Assembly (NCBI GenBank): GCA_963576475.1
Contig: OY754982.1
Span: 18,088,217-18,152,216 of the forward strand
Origin: Molanna angustata
Taxonomy: Eukaryota > Arthropoda > Insecta > Trichoptera > Molannidae
Reading direction: 5' to 3'
DNA length: 64,000 nucleotides
In this document: positions 40,010 to 51,019 of the stretch, one piece after another
How positions within the stretch are numbered: the first letter of the stretch is position 1
Layout of the letters: each line of letters starts with the position of its first letter
Notes under the pieces: generated by a model
The model's database searches: none
The model's input: only the letters and a program-made list of their open reading frames with translations
Told to the model about the DNA's origin: nothing
Made by a program: the position numbers and the translations under genes

Positions 40010-40645
40010 TGTCGAGCGTATGCCCAGGATGGTTTTTGGATTTAAACTTTTTTCTTATTCTTCTTCTTCTTCGTGTATTTGGTCGTTTTACCTATGAAGG
40101 GGGAGTATCCTGGGAAAAGAAGGTCCGACTGTCCCTCCATCTCTTCACAGGTCTTCCAGGACGGGTTCTGCATATAAACTTTTTTCTTCTTTTTCTTCAA
40201 CGTGTACTTGGTCATCTTACCTATGAAGATGAACTATCCTGGGAGATGAAGGTCCAATTTTCCTTCCATCTCTTCGCAGGTTTCTGGATTTAAACTTTTT
40301 TCTTCTTCTTCTTCATCGTCTATTTGGTCATTTTACCTTTGAAGGTGGACTAACCTGGGAGAAGAATGTCCAATTTTCCTTCCATCTCTTCGCAGGTATC
40401 TGGATTTAAACTTATTTCTTCTTCTTCTTCTTCATCGTGTATTTTTGGTCATTTTACCTATGAAGTTGGAGAATCCTGGGTGAAGAAGGTCCAACTGTCC
40501 TTCCATCTCTTCGCAGGTATCTGGGTTTAAACTTTTTTCTTCTTCTTCGTGTATTTAGTCATTTTACCTATTAAGTAGAGCATCCTGGGAAAAGAAGGTT
40601 CTTTCATCTCTTCGCGGTTCTTCCAGGATGGTTTCTGGATTTAAA
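40010..40645 (+). repeat. ~120-bp tandem array (about 6 units) in Helitron-like copy B
   Basis: CTGGATTTAAAC / CTGCATATAAAC / CTGGGTTTAAAC marks unit ends at about 40035, 40170, 40283, 40401, 40519 and 40638. Each unit has TTTTTTCTTCTTCTTC, TTGGTCATTTTACCTATGAA, CCTGGGAGAAGAAGGTCC and TTCCATCTCTTCGCAGG. The equivalent array in copy C is at 54690-55325. Confidence 0.85.
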
Positions 40646-40654
40646 CTTTTCTTA

Positions 40655-40845
40655 ACCGACTGATGGGACGGGATGTAATGAAGGGAAGGGAGGCACTAAA
40701 GGGCCTGAAGGGACGGGAGGTATAAAACTGCCTGAAGGGACGGAAGGTACTGAAGGGCCTGATGGGAAGGGACGTAATGAGGGATTAAAGGGACGGGAGG
40801 TACTGAAGGGCCTGAAGCGGCGGGTCCTGGAGTCTAATTCTTTTT
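40655..40845 (+). repeat. short G-rich tandem array in Helitron-like copy B
   Basis: Units built on GGTACTGAAGGGCCTGA and AGGGACGGGAG recur about seven times. The equivalent array in copy C is at 55337-55525. Confidence 0.8.
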
Positions 40846-41315
40846 CTTCTTAATTTTATGTAGACCTTTAGGGCAGTTTTTATACAAACTATTTCCTATT
40901 GTCTAATTCATCTTCTTCTTCTTTTATGTATACATTTGGGTCATTTTTTTATAAAAATTATTTCCTTTAGTCTAATTATTATTCTTCTTCATTTAAGTAC
41001 GTAGACTTTTGGGAGAGTTTTAATACAAACTTTTTCCAATAGTCTTATTCATTTTCTTTTATGTAGACCTTTTGGTCAGTATTTATACAAACTATTTCCA
41101 ATAGTCTAAATATTCTTCTTCTTCTTTTTTGTAGACCTTTGGGTGAGCTTTTATACAATCTATTTCCAATAGTCTAATTCTTCTATTAGGTATATGTATT
41201 TTTACTTATTTTATGTAGACCATTGGAATAGTTTTTTATACAAACTATTTCTTATAGTCTTATACTTATTTTTCTCTTTTTTATTTAGTCTTTTGGGTTA
41301 GTTTTAAGTCTAATA
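40846..41315 (+). repeat. ~60-65-bp tandem array in Helitron-like copy B
   Basis: TTTATACAAACTATTTCC followed by nATAGTCTAATTCTTCTTCTT and ATGTAGACCTTTnGG recurs about seven times. The equivalent array in copy C is at 55526-55990. Confidence 0.8.
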
Positions 41316-41369
41316 GTCTATTGTGCAGAAATATTATTAACGATATGCACACTTGATGAAAATACATAT

Positions 41370-42010
41370 GAAATGAATGGGATATGGGATGTGACGATAT
41401 AACCTGCACTAGAATCTTTTCAATACTTTTGTTTAATTAAATTTAAACCATTTATATCATCCTATTTTGAATAATTTTCAACACCTAATATTTAAAGAAT
41501 GGGGGTTGTGGCCATTACTGAACTCTTCACAACATTTATATTCAAATTAAAAACTATTTACTATAGTTCAAGTCTTCTTCTTCTTCATTAATGAAGACTT
41601 TCAGTCAAATTGAGCAAAAATATAATGCACACTTGATGAAAAAATATAAAAACGAATGGGATGTGACCAATACTAGATCTTTTCAGTACCTACGTTTGTT
41701 TAATCAAATTTTAACCACATCCCAACATCCAAAATTACTAAATTTTCAATAGGTACACATTACAATTTGTTTTCGATGATAATATTTAAAAATGGGGGTT
41801 GTGGCCAAACCAATCTCTTTACAACGTTGATAAACAGTCATATTTAAAACCATTACGCATAGTCCATGCGAGTAGAAATTGTATAAATATTATACTTCAT
41901 TCACACTTTATAGCAATATATAATAAAGAATGGGTTGTGGCCATCACTTGAACATTTTACAATACTTAAACTCAATCAAATTTCAAACCACTTTTCATAG
42001 TCTGATATTG
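41370..42010 (+). repeat. ~135-bp tandem array (5 units) in Helitron-like copy B
   Basis: Units start with GAATGGGnnTGTGGCC or AATGGGATGTGACC at about 41377, 41503, 41655, 41790 and 41927, each followed by ...CTCTTnACAAnnTT...AATCAAATTTnAACCAC. Confidence 0.75.
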
Positions 42011-42099
42011 CAAAATATTTGGGTGACAATATTATAAAAACGATTGCTTTTTCTTTCACAATTTTACATTCTTGGCCAACGGCAGGACATAAAAGCTAG

Positions 42100-42898
42100 T
42101 AATAAATGAAATGGGAGGCAACTTTAGTATAATATATAATAAAATGTATATAATGTACACTTTAAGTGTAAGTATGTGTGTTGATGAAGCGTATTAATTA
42201 ATACCTTGCATTATACACGAAACGTGTAGCTATCAAATTGCTGGGAAATGGTTTAAATTTATTATTGAAAAGCTATGTTGCGGTCCCTCTCGTTCACGTT
42301 GGGATAGACGTACATTTGTATGTCGCTGTCCCATTCACCCCCTTGCGTTGCCATATCGACCCACCGATACTAGGGGGTAAATTAAATTAAGGACGATTTT
42401 ACACCAATTTAAAACCGTTTTGTTTTATGGAAGCATCAAGTTGTAACTCAAATTGCTGCCTTTATTTTCACTCCACGCTATGGGACATGTATTAACAATT
42501 ATCTCTTAACAATATATCTATAAAATATCGGCATTCAAATAGGTTAGGATATTTATTTTCTCTAGAACCTATAGTTTTCGAGTTATAATCCAAGAACCAA
42601 AAAAGGCAAATTTTTAGGCTTTCCGGGTCCCCATGCATCCTCTCTTCAGCTCACCTCTCAGAGTCAAACCCTCTCCATTAACACCCCTACACCATGAACT
42701 CTACACCCCTTTTTGAGAGTTCATTGACTGGACTATTTTATTTTTATTTATTAAGCAAAAATACAGTTGTATAAATACATTGTATTGGTACATCAAGTAA
42801 ACCAGCAAAGTTTTCCATACATGGTTATCAATAAGTTTAGCTATAACAAAACTAGCTATGTATATCAATAGAATAAACAAGGATGAAATAAAACAGAA
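42100..42898. other. unassigned stretch
   Basis: A GC-richer patch at 42280-42375 (GCGGTCCCTCTCGTTCACGT) has no match that I can name. No gene. Confidence 0.4.
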
Positions 42899-42960
42899 AT
42901 TTTCAATGTTTGAAACTGTCACTTCATGATAGAACTCCATAATCAACTAGAATTATGAAA
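42899..42960 (-). repeat. 60-bp copy of the 36338-36397 repeat
   Basis: The reverse complement reads CATAATTCTAGTTGATTATG then GAGTTCTATCATGAAGTGAC, matching 36340-36380 nearly base for base. Confidence 0.65.
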
Positions 42961-43127
42961 AAAAAAATATATATTTAATTTTAAGTTAGGTATATTTAAT
43001 TTTATGTTCAAAGCGATGACTCGAAGACTCGAGGACTCCTTCTCTATTATTTTCTATTATATAAAAGAGAAACTAACACAAGCCACTCTCTGCATGATAC
43101 TGAAACAAAAATAATGTAAAATAATTT

Positions 43128-43295
43128 AGATGGGTCGTAGCAGAGCTGTTAGAAAGTTGGGTAAGTAATCCAGTGGTCGTAAGATCGAATCCTGCCACGA
43201 CCTATTTCGTTTAAATCAAGCATCTGTGCTTAGTTAAGGGAATGTATGAGTATGTATATTGTATTTGTTATATGGACATATTAATTTTTTTAAAG
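43128..43295 (+). mobile_element. SINE family T
   Basis: A plus-strand head GGGTCGTAGCAGAGCTGTTA, anticodon arm GGGTAAGTAATCC, box B (GATCGAATCC), then CCACGACCTATTTCGTTTAA, GAATGTATGAG and TGGACATATTAATTTTTTTA. It is more diverged than the other copies. Confidence 0.75.
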
Positions 43296-44094
43296 ATACA
43301 CTACAAAATGTGAATTCATAAAAGGTTTTCTATTCCTTAGTAATTATTTATTTATTTATTTTATTTCAAATAGGCTTTTACATAATTATTAAATTAATAC
43401 ATTTATTTTATAATTACCTACCACGAAGTAAAATACATACATATATAAGTACTTACAATAAAAAAAACTAACAATATAATGAAAAAAATAATACCTAAGC
43501 AAAAAATTAAAAACAAAATTTGAAAATTAAAAAATGTATGTAGAACTGAAAACGGATTCGTCTCTTTTAAATTTACTTATGATCGTTAGAAATAACTCTG
43601 TCGAGACAAGACAAAACGAATGATAAAAAATGAATATTTTAACCTTGGTTTAATAAACTAAACTAGACCATTGCCAAAAGCATTTGTATGTTTCCTCAGT
43701 TTATTTTTAGTGTTTTAACGAAATATCTGGTTGTCTATATAATATTTAGGAGCTCATCACTCAAACGTTGCGATGAAACATTGTATAAATTAAACCTATC
43801 AACATGTTAATACACTATACACTATACACTATTGATACACGGGATAATGCGTTGGATTTTGTTAAATATATAATCCAAAAATACATATTATTACATTCAG
43901 GAAGTATATAATAATAAAATTTATTAGTCCAATATAAAATCGAGTAGAATCCTACAAAAGAAATCTGGTTTTGAAGTGGACATATAAACCAGAACATAGC
44001 ATTTACAAATCAAATTTCGAAAAGGACATGAGAACCTAAACATCAAATTTCTCAAATATTTTAAATAATTTGTTTAAAAAAACTACCATAAAGG
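43296..44094. other. unassigned; possible CR1-like 3' tail at its start
   Basis: 43345-43370 is a TTATTTATTTATTTTATTTC run that could be the simple tail of a minus-strand CR1-like copy, but no 3' UTR motif supports it. The rest is AT-rich without features. Confidence 0.3.
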
Positions 44095-44175
44095 GTTGTC
44101 CTCGCAGTACGGGACCTTACCTTTTTCTTACATTTTTCTCAAATAACTCTTGTAATATGAGCCTGTAAGTATTTT
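44095..44175 (-). repeat. ~65-bp dispersed repeat (partner at 56811-56880)
   Basis: The minus strand reads TTACAAGAGTTATTTGAGAA, AAATGTAAGAAAAAGGTAAG and GTCCCGTACTGCGAG, matching 56817-56880 on the plus strand with a few changes. Confidence 0.6.
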
Positions 44176-44659
44176 CGACATTTCTCTAATGAATATTCGT
44201 CCCACAATTTAAATTTTGTATAAATTCCCTAAGTAAAATTTCTTAAAAATACCCTTATTTAAAGCATTTTTTTAAATTACTCTGTAGCTATATGCTGAAG
44301 AGAAATAAATCTTTTATGTGTGTATAGAGACCACAAAATCAAATTGATAGTGACCGATAGAAAAAATCATTTTCAGTCTTAAAATGCATAAAATAAAGAT
44401 ATTTTGTATTTCCGATCATTTAAATCACATATAAGCCTTCTTCAAAGCACGCGATAGTTATCCTTCCTAACACTTCCCAACTTTATGCTGTATGCGGTTT
44501 TGAAATATAATGTTTTCAATAACTAAATTTAACGTTATATGCCCTCTTAAGTCGAAATGTTTATCCTCACCAATGAAATTTTTTTGGTAAGTCATTCATC
44601 GTTAATTTGTTCAATATGACTAAAACATCGTCTTACGATTTCATGCACTCATTCATACC
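44176..44659. other. unassigned AT-rich stretch
   Basis: Nothing recognised. Confidence 0.4.
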
Positions 44660-45382
44660 ATCAGATCCCACCATGAGGTGTAAACAGCGACAAGTGTTTA
44701 GGTGCGCATAAATGTATGAAAGGAAGCACGACACATGCGTGTACTTATCCCAACAAACCAGTCTCGTCTCACGTAAAAAAGCAAAATTCGGAATGGGTTG
44801 GAATTAAGTGTTGTTTTACTATTTTTGATTATCCGGCTCTTGAGGTATTCCCGAAAACGATGATAATATAATAGAGTACTATTCTAAACCTGTACATCAC
44901 AGCAATTTCATTCTGTTAATAAAAAATAGGATTTGTATTTTTACTATTTTCCACCATTCTGTACACCCACCAAGAACATCGCATAACTTTTCTTAGAGTT
45001 TATGTAAGTGGCTGCTTAAACTACAAAATTATATAAGTGGTGGTCCATGTACAGTTTTTGATGCGAAATATCAAAGGTTGGGAATAGTCGATATGGAATT
45101 TTATTTAGGTTTTTCTTTTTATTTTATTATAAATATTAGATGCTGACATTGCGTGATAGTTGCAAAGAGAGTTCCAAATATTCGAGATGAATATCAAATA
45201 GCATATCATTAAAGTATTCGAATCACAAATAAATAATTCAAATATCAGCCCCCATATACAACTTGTCATTTAGCTCAAGAAAAGATAAGTTGCCAGTCAC
45301 GTGACAACTGTCACTTCCATACATTGAGTTATCATTTCTGGTTTCTTTTCTTGAGCTAAAAGACACGTGTCTAGGGGGGCTG
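44660..45382 (+). repeat. dispersed repeat Z, copy 2, with terminal hairpin
   Basis: It extends further upstream than copy 1 (AAAGGAAGCACGACACATGC, ACCAGTCTCGTCTCACGTAA, also at 18670-18730). It then follows copy 1 to the hairpin at 45247-45382, whose ends read CAGCCCCC and GGGGGGCTG. Confidence 0.72.
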
Positions 45383-46030
45383 GACCGCAAAATAGCAAAC
45401 TATACGCATATTTTGAAGGAATAATTTCCATTTAAAATAACTTTAAATAATTTTTCTTGTTTTTCGATATGCCACATAAAATTGTAGATAAAAATAAAAC
45501 AATATAAATATACACCAACTTCTACTGAAAATAATTGTATAATTTTATTTATAAAATACGAAAGATTAACTACTCATGAAGTTGATTTTACCGTAATCAA
45601 CATCATGAGTAGCCCTACAGGTCATTGCTGCTGGAGATCTCTACACCTAAGTATCACTTTTTGTGTAGGAAAAAATATGTATTTTTTGCGACACTCCGAT
45701 ACCGTGGTAAGTAAACAGTGGGATTAGATAAACCCGGGTAAGACATCCAGAGAAAATATTATTGTGATTATTATTATTTGTCTTCAGATAGGAGGATTTC
45801 GTGACAAATTTATTATTCCCGGCAAGGATTAAAAGTTAAGGACTATCCGGGACTTATAATCCCATTACAATGTTAACCCAAGAACACGAGGGATGATGTA
45901 ATCGTATCAAATTATCGTTTGCGTTGATCCAAAGGATATTCAATCAAATTATAAGACATTATCTAAAATAAAAAAAATACGAAAATTGTCAGAAAGTACT
46001 ACATGTAATTTTATTTAATTTATAAATAAA
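45383..46030. other. unassigned AT-rich stretch
   Basis: TACTCATGAAGTTGATTTTA (45571) and ATCAACATCATGAGTA (45596) form a small inverted pair. Nothing else is seen. Confidence 0.4.
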
Positions 46031-46230
46031 TCTCGTGTTACGATGTTCGTACACGCTAATCTCCAAAACCGCCCAACCGATTACAACGAAATTTTGTAAG
46101 GGTGTAGGTATGATCAGTTCCAAATTTAGAGATAGGATTGTTGTTATCGAGATATTTTTACAAAATTTTTATATTTTTCTAATTTCTCATCCAAAAGTAC
46201 ATACAAACAGAAATACACAGAAATGAAAGA
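46031..46230 (+). mobile_element. Helitron-like 5'-end fragment (second family)
   Basis: TCTCGTGTTACGATGTTCGT preceded by A, then AAAACCGCCCAACCGATTAC and AACGAAATTTTGTAAGGGTG, is the familiar 5' region of insect Helitrons (TC + TCGTGTnACnATGTT ... CCGATT...GAAATTTTG). A 63-codon frame across it is a shadow. No CTRR end is recognised downstream, so its limits are uncertain. Confidence 0.55.
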
Positions 46231-46573
46231 GGAGACTCAGCAGTAGCGGAATTGCTCATAGAAGCCAAAAATCTTGGCTTGCCTATGAATATTATATTAA
46301 GAAATTCAAGAACTAATATTTATTTATTTGTTTTATTGCAAGCGTACTACAAGATTAAAAATGAAACCGTTTGTAGATACGATGCTTTACAGGGCCACAA
46401 ATGTAAATATTATTTTGGAATGTGATTTTAAAAATATTTTTCGTGGCCACTGAAATGAACAACGATGCTAAAAAAACATTAAATTTTCGACATTTCCCAA
46501 TTTTCTTCCAGGGTTTGCCAAGTCCGAAGGATCTAGTCTCGCCCCTGGAGGAGAGAGTAGAAATAAGATATCT

Positions 46574-46735
46574 TGGGTGGTGGCAGAGCGGTTAGGGCAT
46601 TGGGTTTTTAATCCAGTGGTTGAGAGTTCGAATCCTGCCACAACCACCGATTTCGTTCACCTCCAGCACAAGCATTTATTGCTATATTTTTGAGGATTTA
46701 TACGTAAGGACAGATTCATTATTTAAAAAAAATCT
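46574..46735 (+). mobile_element. SINE family T
   Basis: The head is GGGTGGTGGCAGAGCGGTTA, box B GAGTTCGAATCC, then CACCGATTTCGTTCACCT and AGCACAAGCATTTATTGC. The anticodon arm reads TTGGGTTTTTAATCCAG. The downstream body is shortened. Confidence 0.82.
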
Positions 46736-47344
46736 TGCGCGATATGTGAACGATACTAATCGAGGCAGAAATAAAAAGAAAAATTACGTAGTATAAAATA
46801 CATACGAAATTCTATATGAAAGTCTAAATAATGAATATATTTGATTAACCGTTCAATTATTCGGACAGCCTTTTTAAAACAAATATTCTGAATTCATCTT
46901 ATTTTAAAATATATTTTTCAATCTTACATTCGCGTTTCCTTTCTTAATTTTGCATAATTCCTACGCTCAATTTTGAAGTTAATAATTTGAATTCAGGTAA
47001 GAGTGGGTCGGACGAGAATGTTTTATGGATTCCGAGTAAATTTCGTTAACAAGCTGAAAATGTTAATTAATTCTGGTCTCCTCAAAAGTTTTATGCAAAT
47101 CTGTACGGAAACATGTTGGATGTTGAACAATCAGACTCAAATTACATTTTATTCAACTCTTTCCAATCAAAATTCTGAATGTTATCTTGTCCCCTATATT
47201 TAATGTTATAATTAGTTGATTTTCGGAATAAAATATGCATTACTCACTGATTTTTTTGTCAATAGTAACAAAATTAAAAGAAACGAATAATTTGGATAAT
47301 AGTAACCAAATATTCGTTACTCGTCTCTCTTCTGGGTCACAATC
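46736..47344. other. unassigned stretch
   Basis: A 66-codon frame at 47003-47203 has no motif that I recognise. No other feature. Confidence 0.4.
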
Positions 47345-47890
47345 CTAGGATTGGTCTGCACCAAACACTCAATCTTTCCACTTATCTCTATAATCCGCCA
47401 GTCTCTTCATCTCTTTGTTACTGCTACAGCGCACGTCACCGATTATCTGGTCTGTATAGTTGTTTCTGGGGCGACATCTACAGTTACCCCCATCAATCAT
47501 TCCTTCGACGATGGTAAAAATCAGGCCTGGGTGCCGAATGTTGTGGCCTATCCAAGTTGTTCTCTGTTGGGCAATTCTTTTCATAATTTACCTTGTCTCT
47601 CCAACCCTACTTAGTACCTCGTCGTTGCTGATATGTTCTGACCAGTGAACTTTAGCTATGCGTCTGTAGCACCACATTTCAAACGCAGATAGACGTTCTG
47701 TTTCGCGTTGGCTGATGGTCCATATTTCACAGCCATATAGCAGTACACTCCAGACAAGAGTCTTGATCAAATTTTTCCTAATTTTGATGGAAATATTAGG
47801 GGATTCAAAAATTGTTGATCTTTTGTTGAAGACGACTCTTGCTTGGTGGATTCTGCTTTTGATGTCTGCTGTTGAACGTCCGTCTTGAGA
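47345..47890 (-). pseudogene. non-LTR retrotransposon C-terminal remnant with one frameshift
   Basis: The minus-strand frame from about 47770 reads IKTLVWSVLLYGCEIWTISQ, RLSAFEMWCYRRIAKVHWSE and HISNDEVLSRVGE. A frameshift near 47585 moves to KRIAQQRTTWIGHNIRHPGL and EGMIDGGNCRCRPRNNYTDQ, then KEMKRLADYRDKWKD, ending at about 47345. The motifs LLYGxExW, E-M-W-x-x-RRI and RRxxxIGHxIRH are the post-RT region of RTE-related elements. 47890-47771 may extend it upstream (TSRNRSRQQTSK-like), more decayed. Confidence 0.8.
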
Positions 47891-48056
47891 TATTACTCGT
47901 AACCATATGTTTTGTGTACATACAGTTAAACGTTAGTCAAACCGTACAGTTAAACATTAGTTACTCGAATATATATTTTTTAATTGCATATTATATGCAA
48001 ACATTGGATTTTTTTCCTTGTCGGGAGTCAAATGATATTTTTACTGACAATAACAT

Positions 48057-48194
48057 TTCGATAGAGACGAAGTTGGGATATCATAGAAGAACGAGGAACT
48101 CAAGCAAAGGGAAGATAAGGGAACTCAATAAAGGCATAATTGGTGAACGTTGCGCAAGCGCATAAAGTGATCACGTAAACCAGCCGATGACGGG
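48057..48194 (+). repeat. mosaic repeat segment, partner of 19247-19376
   Basis: TAGAGACGAAGTTGGGATAT is in the same orientation as at 19250, whereas GGTGAACGTTGCGCAAGCGC ... CAGCCGATGACGG is inverted relative to 19311-19376. A further unit 'aagcaaagggaagataagg' separates them here only. Confidence 0.6.
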
Positions 48195-49150
48195 TATAGT
48201 TGAAGAATACGTACCAAACTGTAGAGCCATAAATCCAAAAAAATAGTAATATAGGCAGTTAAACACATACATATTGTTAGGGACATCCATTTGAATCCTA
48301 TCCTATTACGTATCCCTATCATAGACAATGTTTGCCAACCCGCCTAGCCGAGAAGAAATGTTACAAGAAAAGACTACCTACCTACAAGCAGTATAGATCA
48401 ACAGTACAGCCAGTTAACTTCGAGAAGCGACACAGTGCACTTTACCCTACATATATGTAATCAGTTTACCTACGTTTTAGAGTATTTTTTCTACATACTT
48501 TTCTTCGTAAAGTTATAGTTTCTTTGTATAATAGTGTTTCGTGTTTGTATTCCTGTGCTGCAAATAACATTTAGTTCATCTTCATATTGGTTCGTCGCGG
48601 CTAGCGGTAAGTATAATTTACCTACATTGTTCTATGCTCCTTTCGAAATATTGTTTACCCTTCAATTACCGATTTAATCCCTTCATACAGTCCATTTGCT
48701 CCAACACATATATCACAAATAAAATGTTTTTCTTAGTAAAAAATGTTTGAGAAGCACTAGAACTTTTAATTTTGTATTTTTCTATATTTATTCAAATTTT
48801 CAGTGTTCTAGCTTTTGTGGTTTTTGAAATATATGGAAAAATAAAGCAAAATTTCAACATTCTGAGTATACAAGTTTTGTAGGCTTCATATTTTCTATGC
48901 TTTATGAAATTTTAGGCTATGTGAATCAAGCTGTTCCAAAGTTAAAAGGACACATACACAAACACACGCAGGCTCGCAATAAATGTTCTACTCCGAATTC
49001 TGAGTAAATCTATGTACGGAACATATATGCTGCGAAGCCTCTAAGTTGGTGTTTTTGACTTCAAAGTTGGAAAAACCATGAAAAATACTGTCGATCTGAT
49101 ATAAGAAATAAATTCTCTTAAACAAATCGACAGTTGATAAAAAATAATAT
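48191..49150 (+). repeat. repeat X (copy 4, partial) followed by repeat Y (copy 3)
   Basis: An X scrap at 48192-48245 (GGTATAGTTGAAGAATACGT, ACCAAACTGTAGAGCCATAA), then about 450 bp unmatched, then Y from about 48790 (TTAGGCTATGTGAATCAAGC, TCCGAATTCTGAGTAAATCT, TATGCTGCGAAGCCTCTAAG, AATTCTCTTAAACAAATCGA). The order matches 25952-27700. Confidence 0.55.
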
Positions 49151-49339
49151 ACAATGTTATGTCAACTATAAAATATTGTCATGAGCCAATCGGCTTTTTT
49201 AATAATTATTATGAATAAAAAAAAAATATTCGAGATTATTTTTTCATGTTTCATTGTAATTACTAAATTTTAACAGATTTTTTAGTGTATAAATTGCGAG
49301 ACTTACCTTTTTGTGCAAAAGACTAAAACTTTCTGTATT

Positions 49340-49514
49340 TTTTTATTTATTTTTAAATAAAATGATTATGTCCTTGTAACCTGTACATATATATCCTCAT
49401 ACATTTCCTAAGCAGGAATGCTTGTGCCATAGGTGAACGAAATCGGTCGTGGCAGGATTCGAACTCGCGACCACTGGATTTCAAACCCAGTGCGCTAACC
49501 GCTCTGCCACCACA
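49340..49514 (-). mobile_element. SINE family T
   Basis: On the minus strand: GTGGTGGCAGAGCGGTTAGC, CACTGGGTTTGAAATCCAG in the anticodon arm, box B (AGTTCGAATCC), CCGATTTCGTTCACCTATGG, GCACAAGCATTCCTGC, GAATGTATGAGGATATATAT and an A/T-rich tail. Confidence 0.85.
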
Positions 49515-50234
49515 TATCTTTAATAATATATTTAATAACTTGCAATACTAGGCCAAGACTAACAGTCAATTTCACCAAAGAAAACGAAATTGACACCTGA
49601 GTAGGAAGCATAGCTAGTTTCTTATGTTTCAATTATAAGCCAAAAGTTTTTCATCACAATCTTTAGTATTTATAAACAACAGAAAGAAAGAAAATAATAT
49701 TATTGACGAATGCACCTAATGTTCCACATGTCTTTGTACAAGATTCATCTGTCTCAGGAAATGGTTATGTGACGTGAACCTCGTACAATATGAAATTTAT
49801 ACATATGTCTGTATTCTGTATGTGTAAAAATAGTGTTGTATACATAAAATACATGTTTCATATACTTATTTTGTCAGAGTAGGTACACGTCCTATGTATA
49901 TATATAACAAGATGTGTATGTATGGATATAGGTATATAATATGATGTCTGTATGTCACGAACAGAATATTCTACGTTGAACCATCTTATTTCACAGGGAG
50001 AAAATATACTATGTGGTGTAGTAAGGCATACAGTATACACCCACCCCTATGTAGCCTTTACTTGAAGAGATACGGTATTACATTACTATCATGTTCACTG
50101 CACAGTAGTTCTCACATATATACCTACTCTAAATTTTGCACAGTAAATTGAAAAAGATCATCAACACCAAATATCATCCATAGACTTTTGAAAGGAGTTT
50201 TGGCAGTTTTTAATTATATACCATACTGCAACCA
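49515..50234. other. unassigned stretch
   Basis: No gene or matched repeat recognised; AT-rich with ATATGT runs near 49900-49950. Confidence 0.4.
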
Positions 50235-50995
50235 AATATCTACTTTATTTATTTATTTTTATTTAAAACATTTTATACACATGTGCACATTGGGGGGCTT
50301 ATTGTTATAGGCCATAGGGCAATATCTTCCAACCAACCATATTCATTAAATTTGGTGAGGTAAATTGTGTTTATGACATGTACCAATTTATGTGAGTAAA
50401 ATATGTAACGAAACATAATATAAAACAAATACAATAAAAATACGGCTGAGAGAGTAGAGGGGGTGACAAGGATAATATAAGGAGATAATTATTTTTAATT
50501 GCTTCTCGGGCAACTAGTAGGTACTATGTCATATATTAATTTAGCACGCACCCAATAAAAAGTTGCTACATTCTGGAGACTTACGATATTGATAGTCTCA
50601 CAGACCCAAGCTGAAAACACAATTAAAAACTGTGTCTCCACCGGGAATCGAACCCGGGACCTTTGGATCAGCAGACAGATACCTAGCCAACTGAGCCACG
50701 AAGGCCGACAGTTTAATTGTTTTATGTAAGGAAATAATGATTCCTCATATTTCTTTTGAAAGCGGGAAGTGTTAATGAAACTCGAAGTTGCGATGGGATG
50801 TGATTCCAAAGTCGGGTTCCTTGTACGGAGAAAGATGTGGTGAAAAAGGAATTACTGTGCACTGGGATACTGATTTTTTTAAAGAATTTGACGTAAAAAA
50901 TACCAAAAATATCTTGATATTGCGGAAAATTTTAGGTATAAATTGGAAAATGCGACAGGTACTTGGAGACCAAGAAGCAATGAAGAAATTCGTGC
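50235..50995 (-). pseudogene. CR1-like RT C-terminus and 3' UTR, interrupted by a SINE
   Basis: On the minus strand the frame at about 50830-50727 reads TRLWNHIPSQLRVSLTLPAF then KRNMRNHYFLT and a stop, the textbook CR1/L2 C-terminus (RxWNxLPxxLRxxxSLxxFKRxLxxxF). Upstream, YPSAQ/SPHLSPYKE-type residues occur in other frames, so one or more frameshifts are present. The 3' UTR continues beyond the SINE (TATGGCCTATAACAATAAGC then CCCCCAATGTGCACATGTG near 50280-50320) and ends in an AAATAAATAAATA tail at about 50235. Confidence 0.78.
50502..50711 (-). mobile_element. SINE family A nested in CR1-like 3' UTR, 8-bp target duplication
   Basis: TTTAATTG lies on both sides (50494-50501 and 50712-50719). 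On the minus strand: TGTCGGCCTTCGTGGCTCAG, box A, box B (GGGTTCGATTCC), GGTGGAGACACAGTTTTTAA, TGTGTTTTCAGCTTGGGTCT, ending GTTGCCCGAGAAG. It is the best preserved copy of the family here. Confidence 0.9.
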
Positions 50996-51019
50996 ATTGA
51001 CAGGACAACCCTTAATGAA

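Larger units (their letters stand above)
39022..42099 (+). mobile_element. Helitron-like element, copy B (3078 bp)
   Basis: 5' TCTAAAGTAATAAAGCAATC ... GACATAAAAGCTAG 3', preceded by A (39021) and followed by T (42100). It is nearly identical to copy C; my visual comparison finds only scattered single-base differences plus GT-run length. This copy shows the empty target site of the CR1-like element nested in copy A. The interior has a GT microsatellite, a 750-bp unique part and four tandem arrays. The longest frames (for example 40009-40293) are translated arrays; there is no Rep/helicase. Confidence 0.75.

Noticed and set aside
40009..40293. 94-codon open frames at 40009 and 54689
   Set aside because: They are translated ~120-bp tandem units of the Helitron-like element. 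Their similarity to each other reflects recent element duplication, not protein conservation.
47872..48165. 97-codon plus-strand frame (…IETKLGYHRRTRNSSKG…)
   Set aside because: It spans the mosaic repeat shared with 19247-19376, where the frame is not kept. No recognisable motif.
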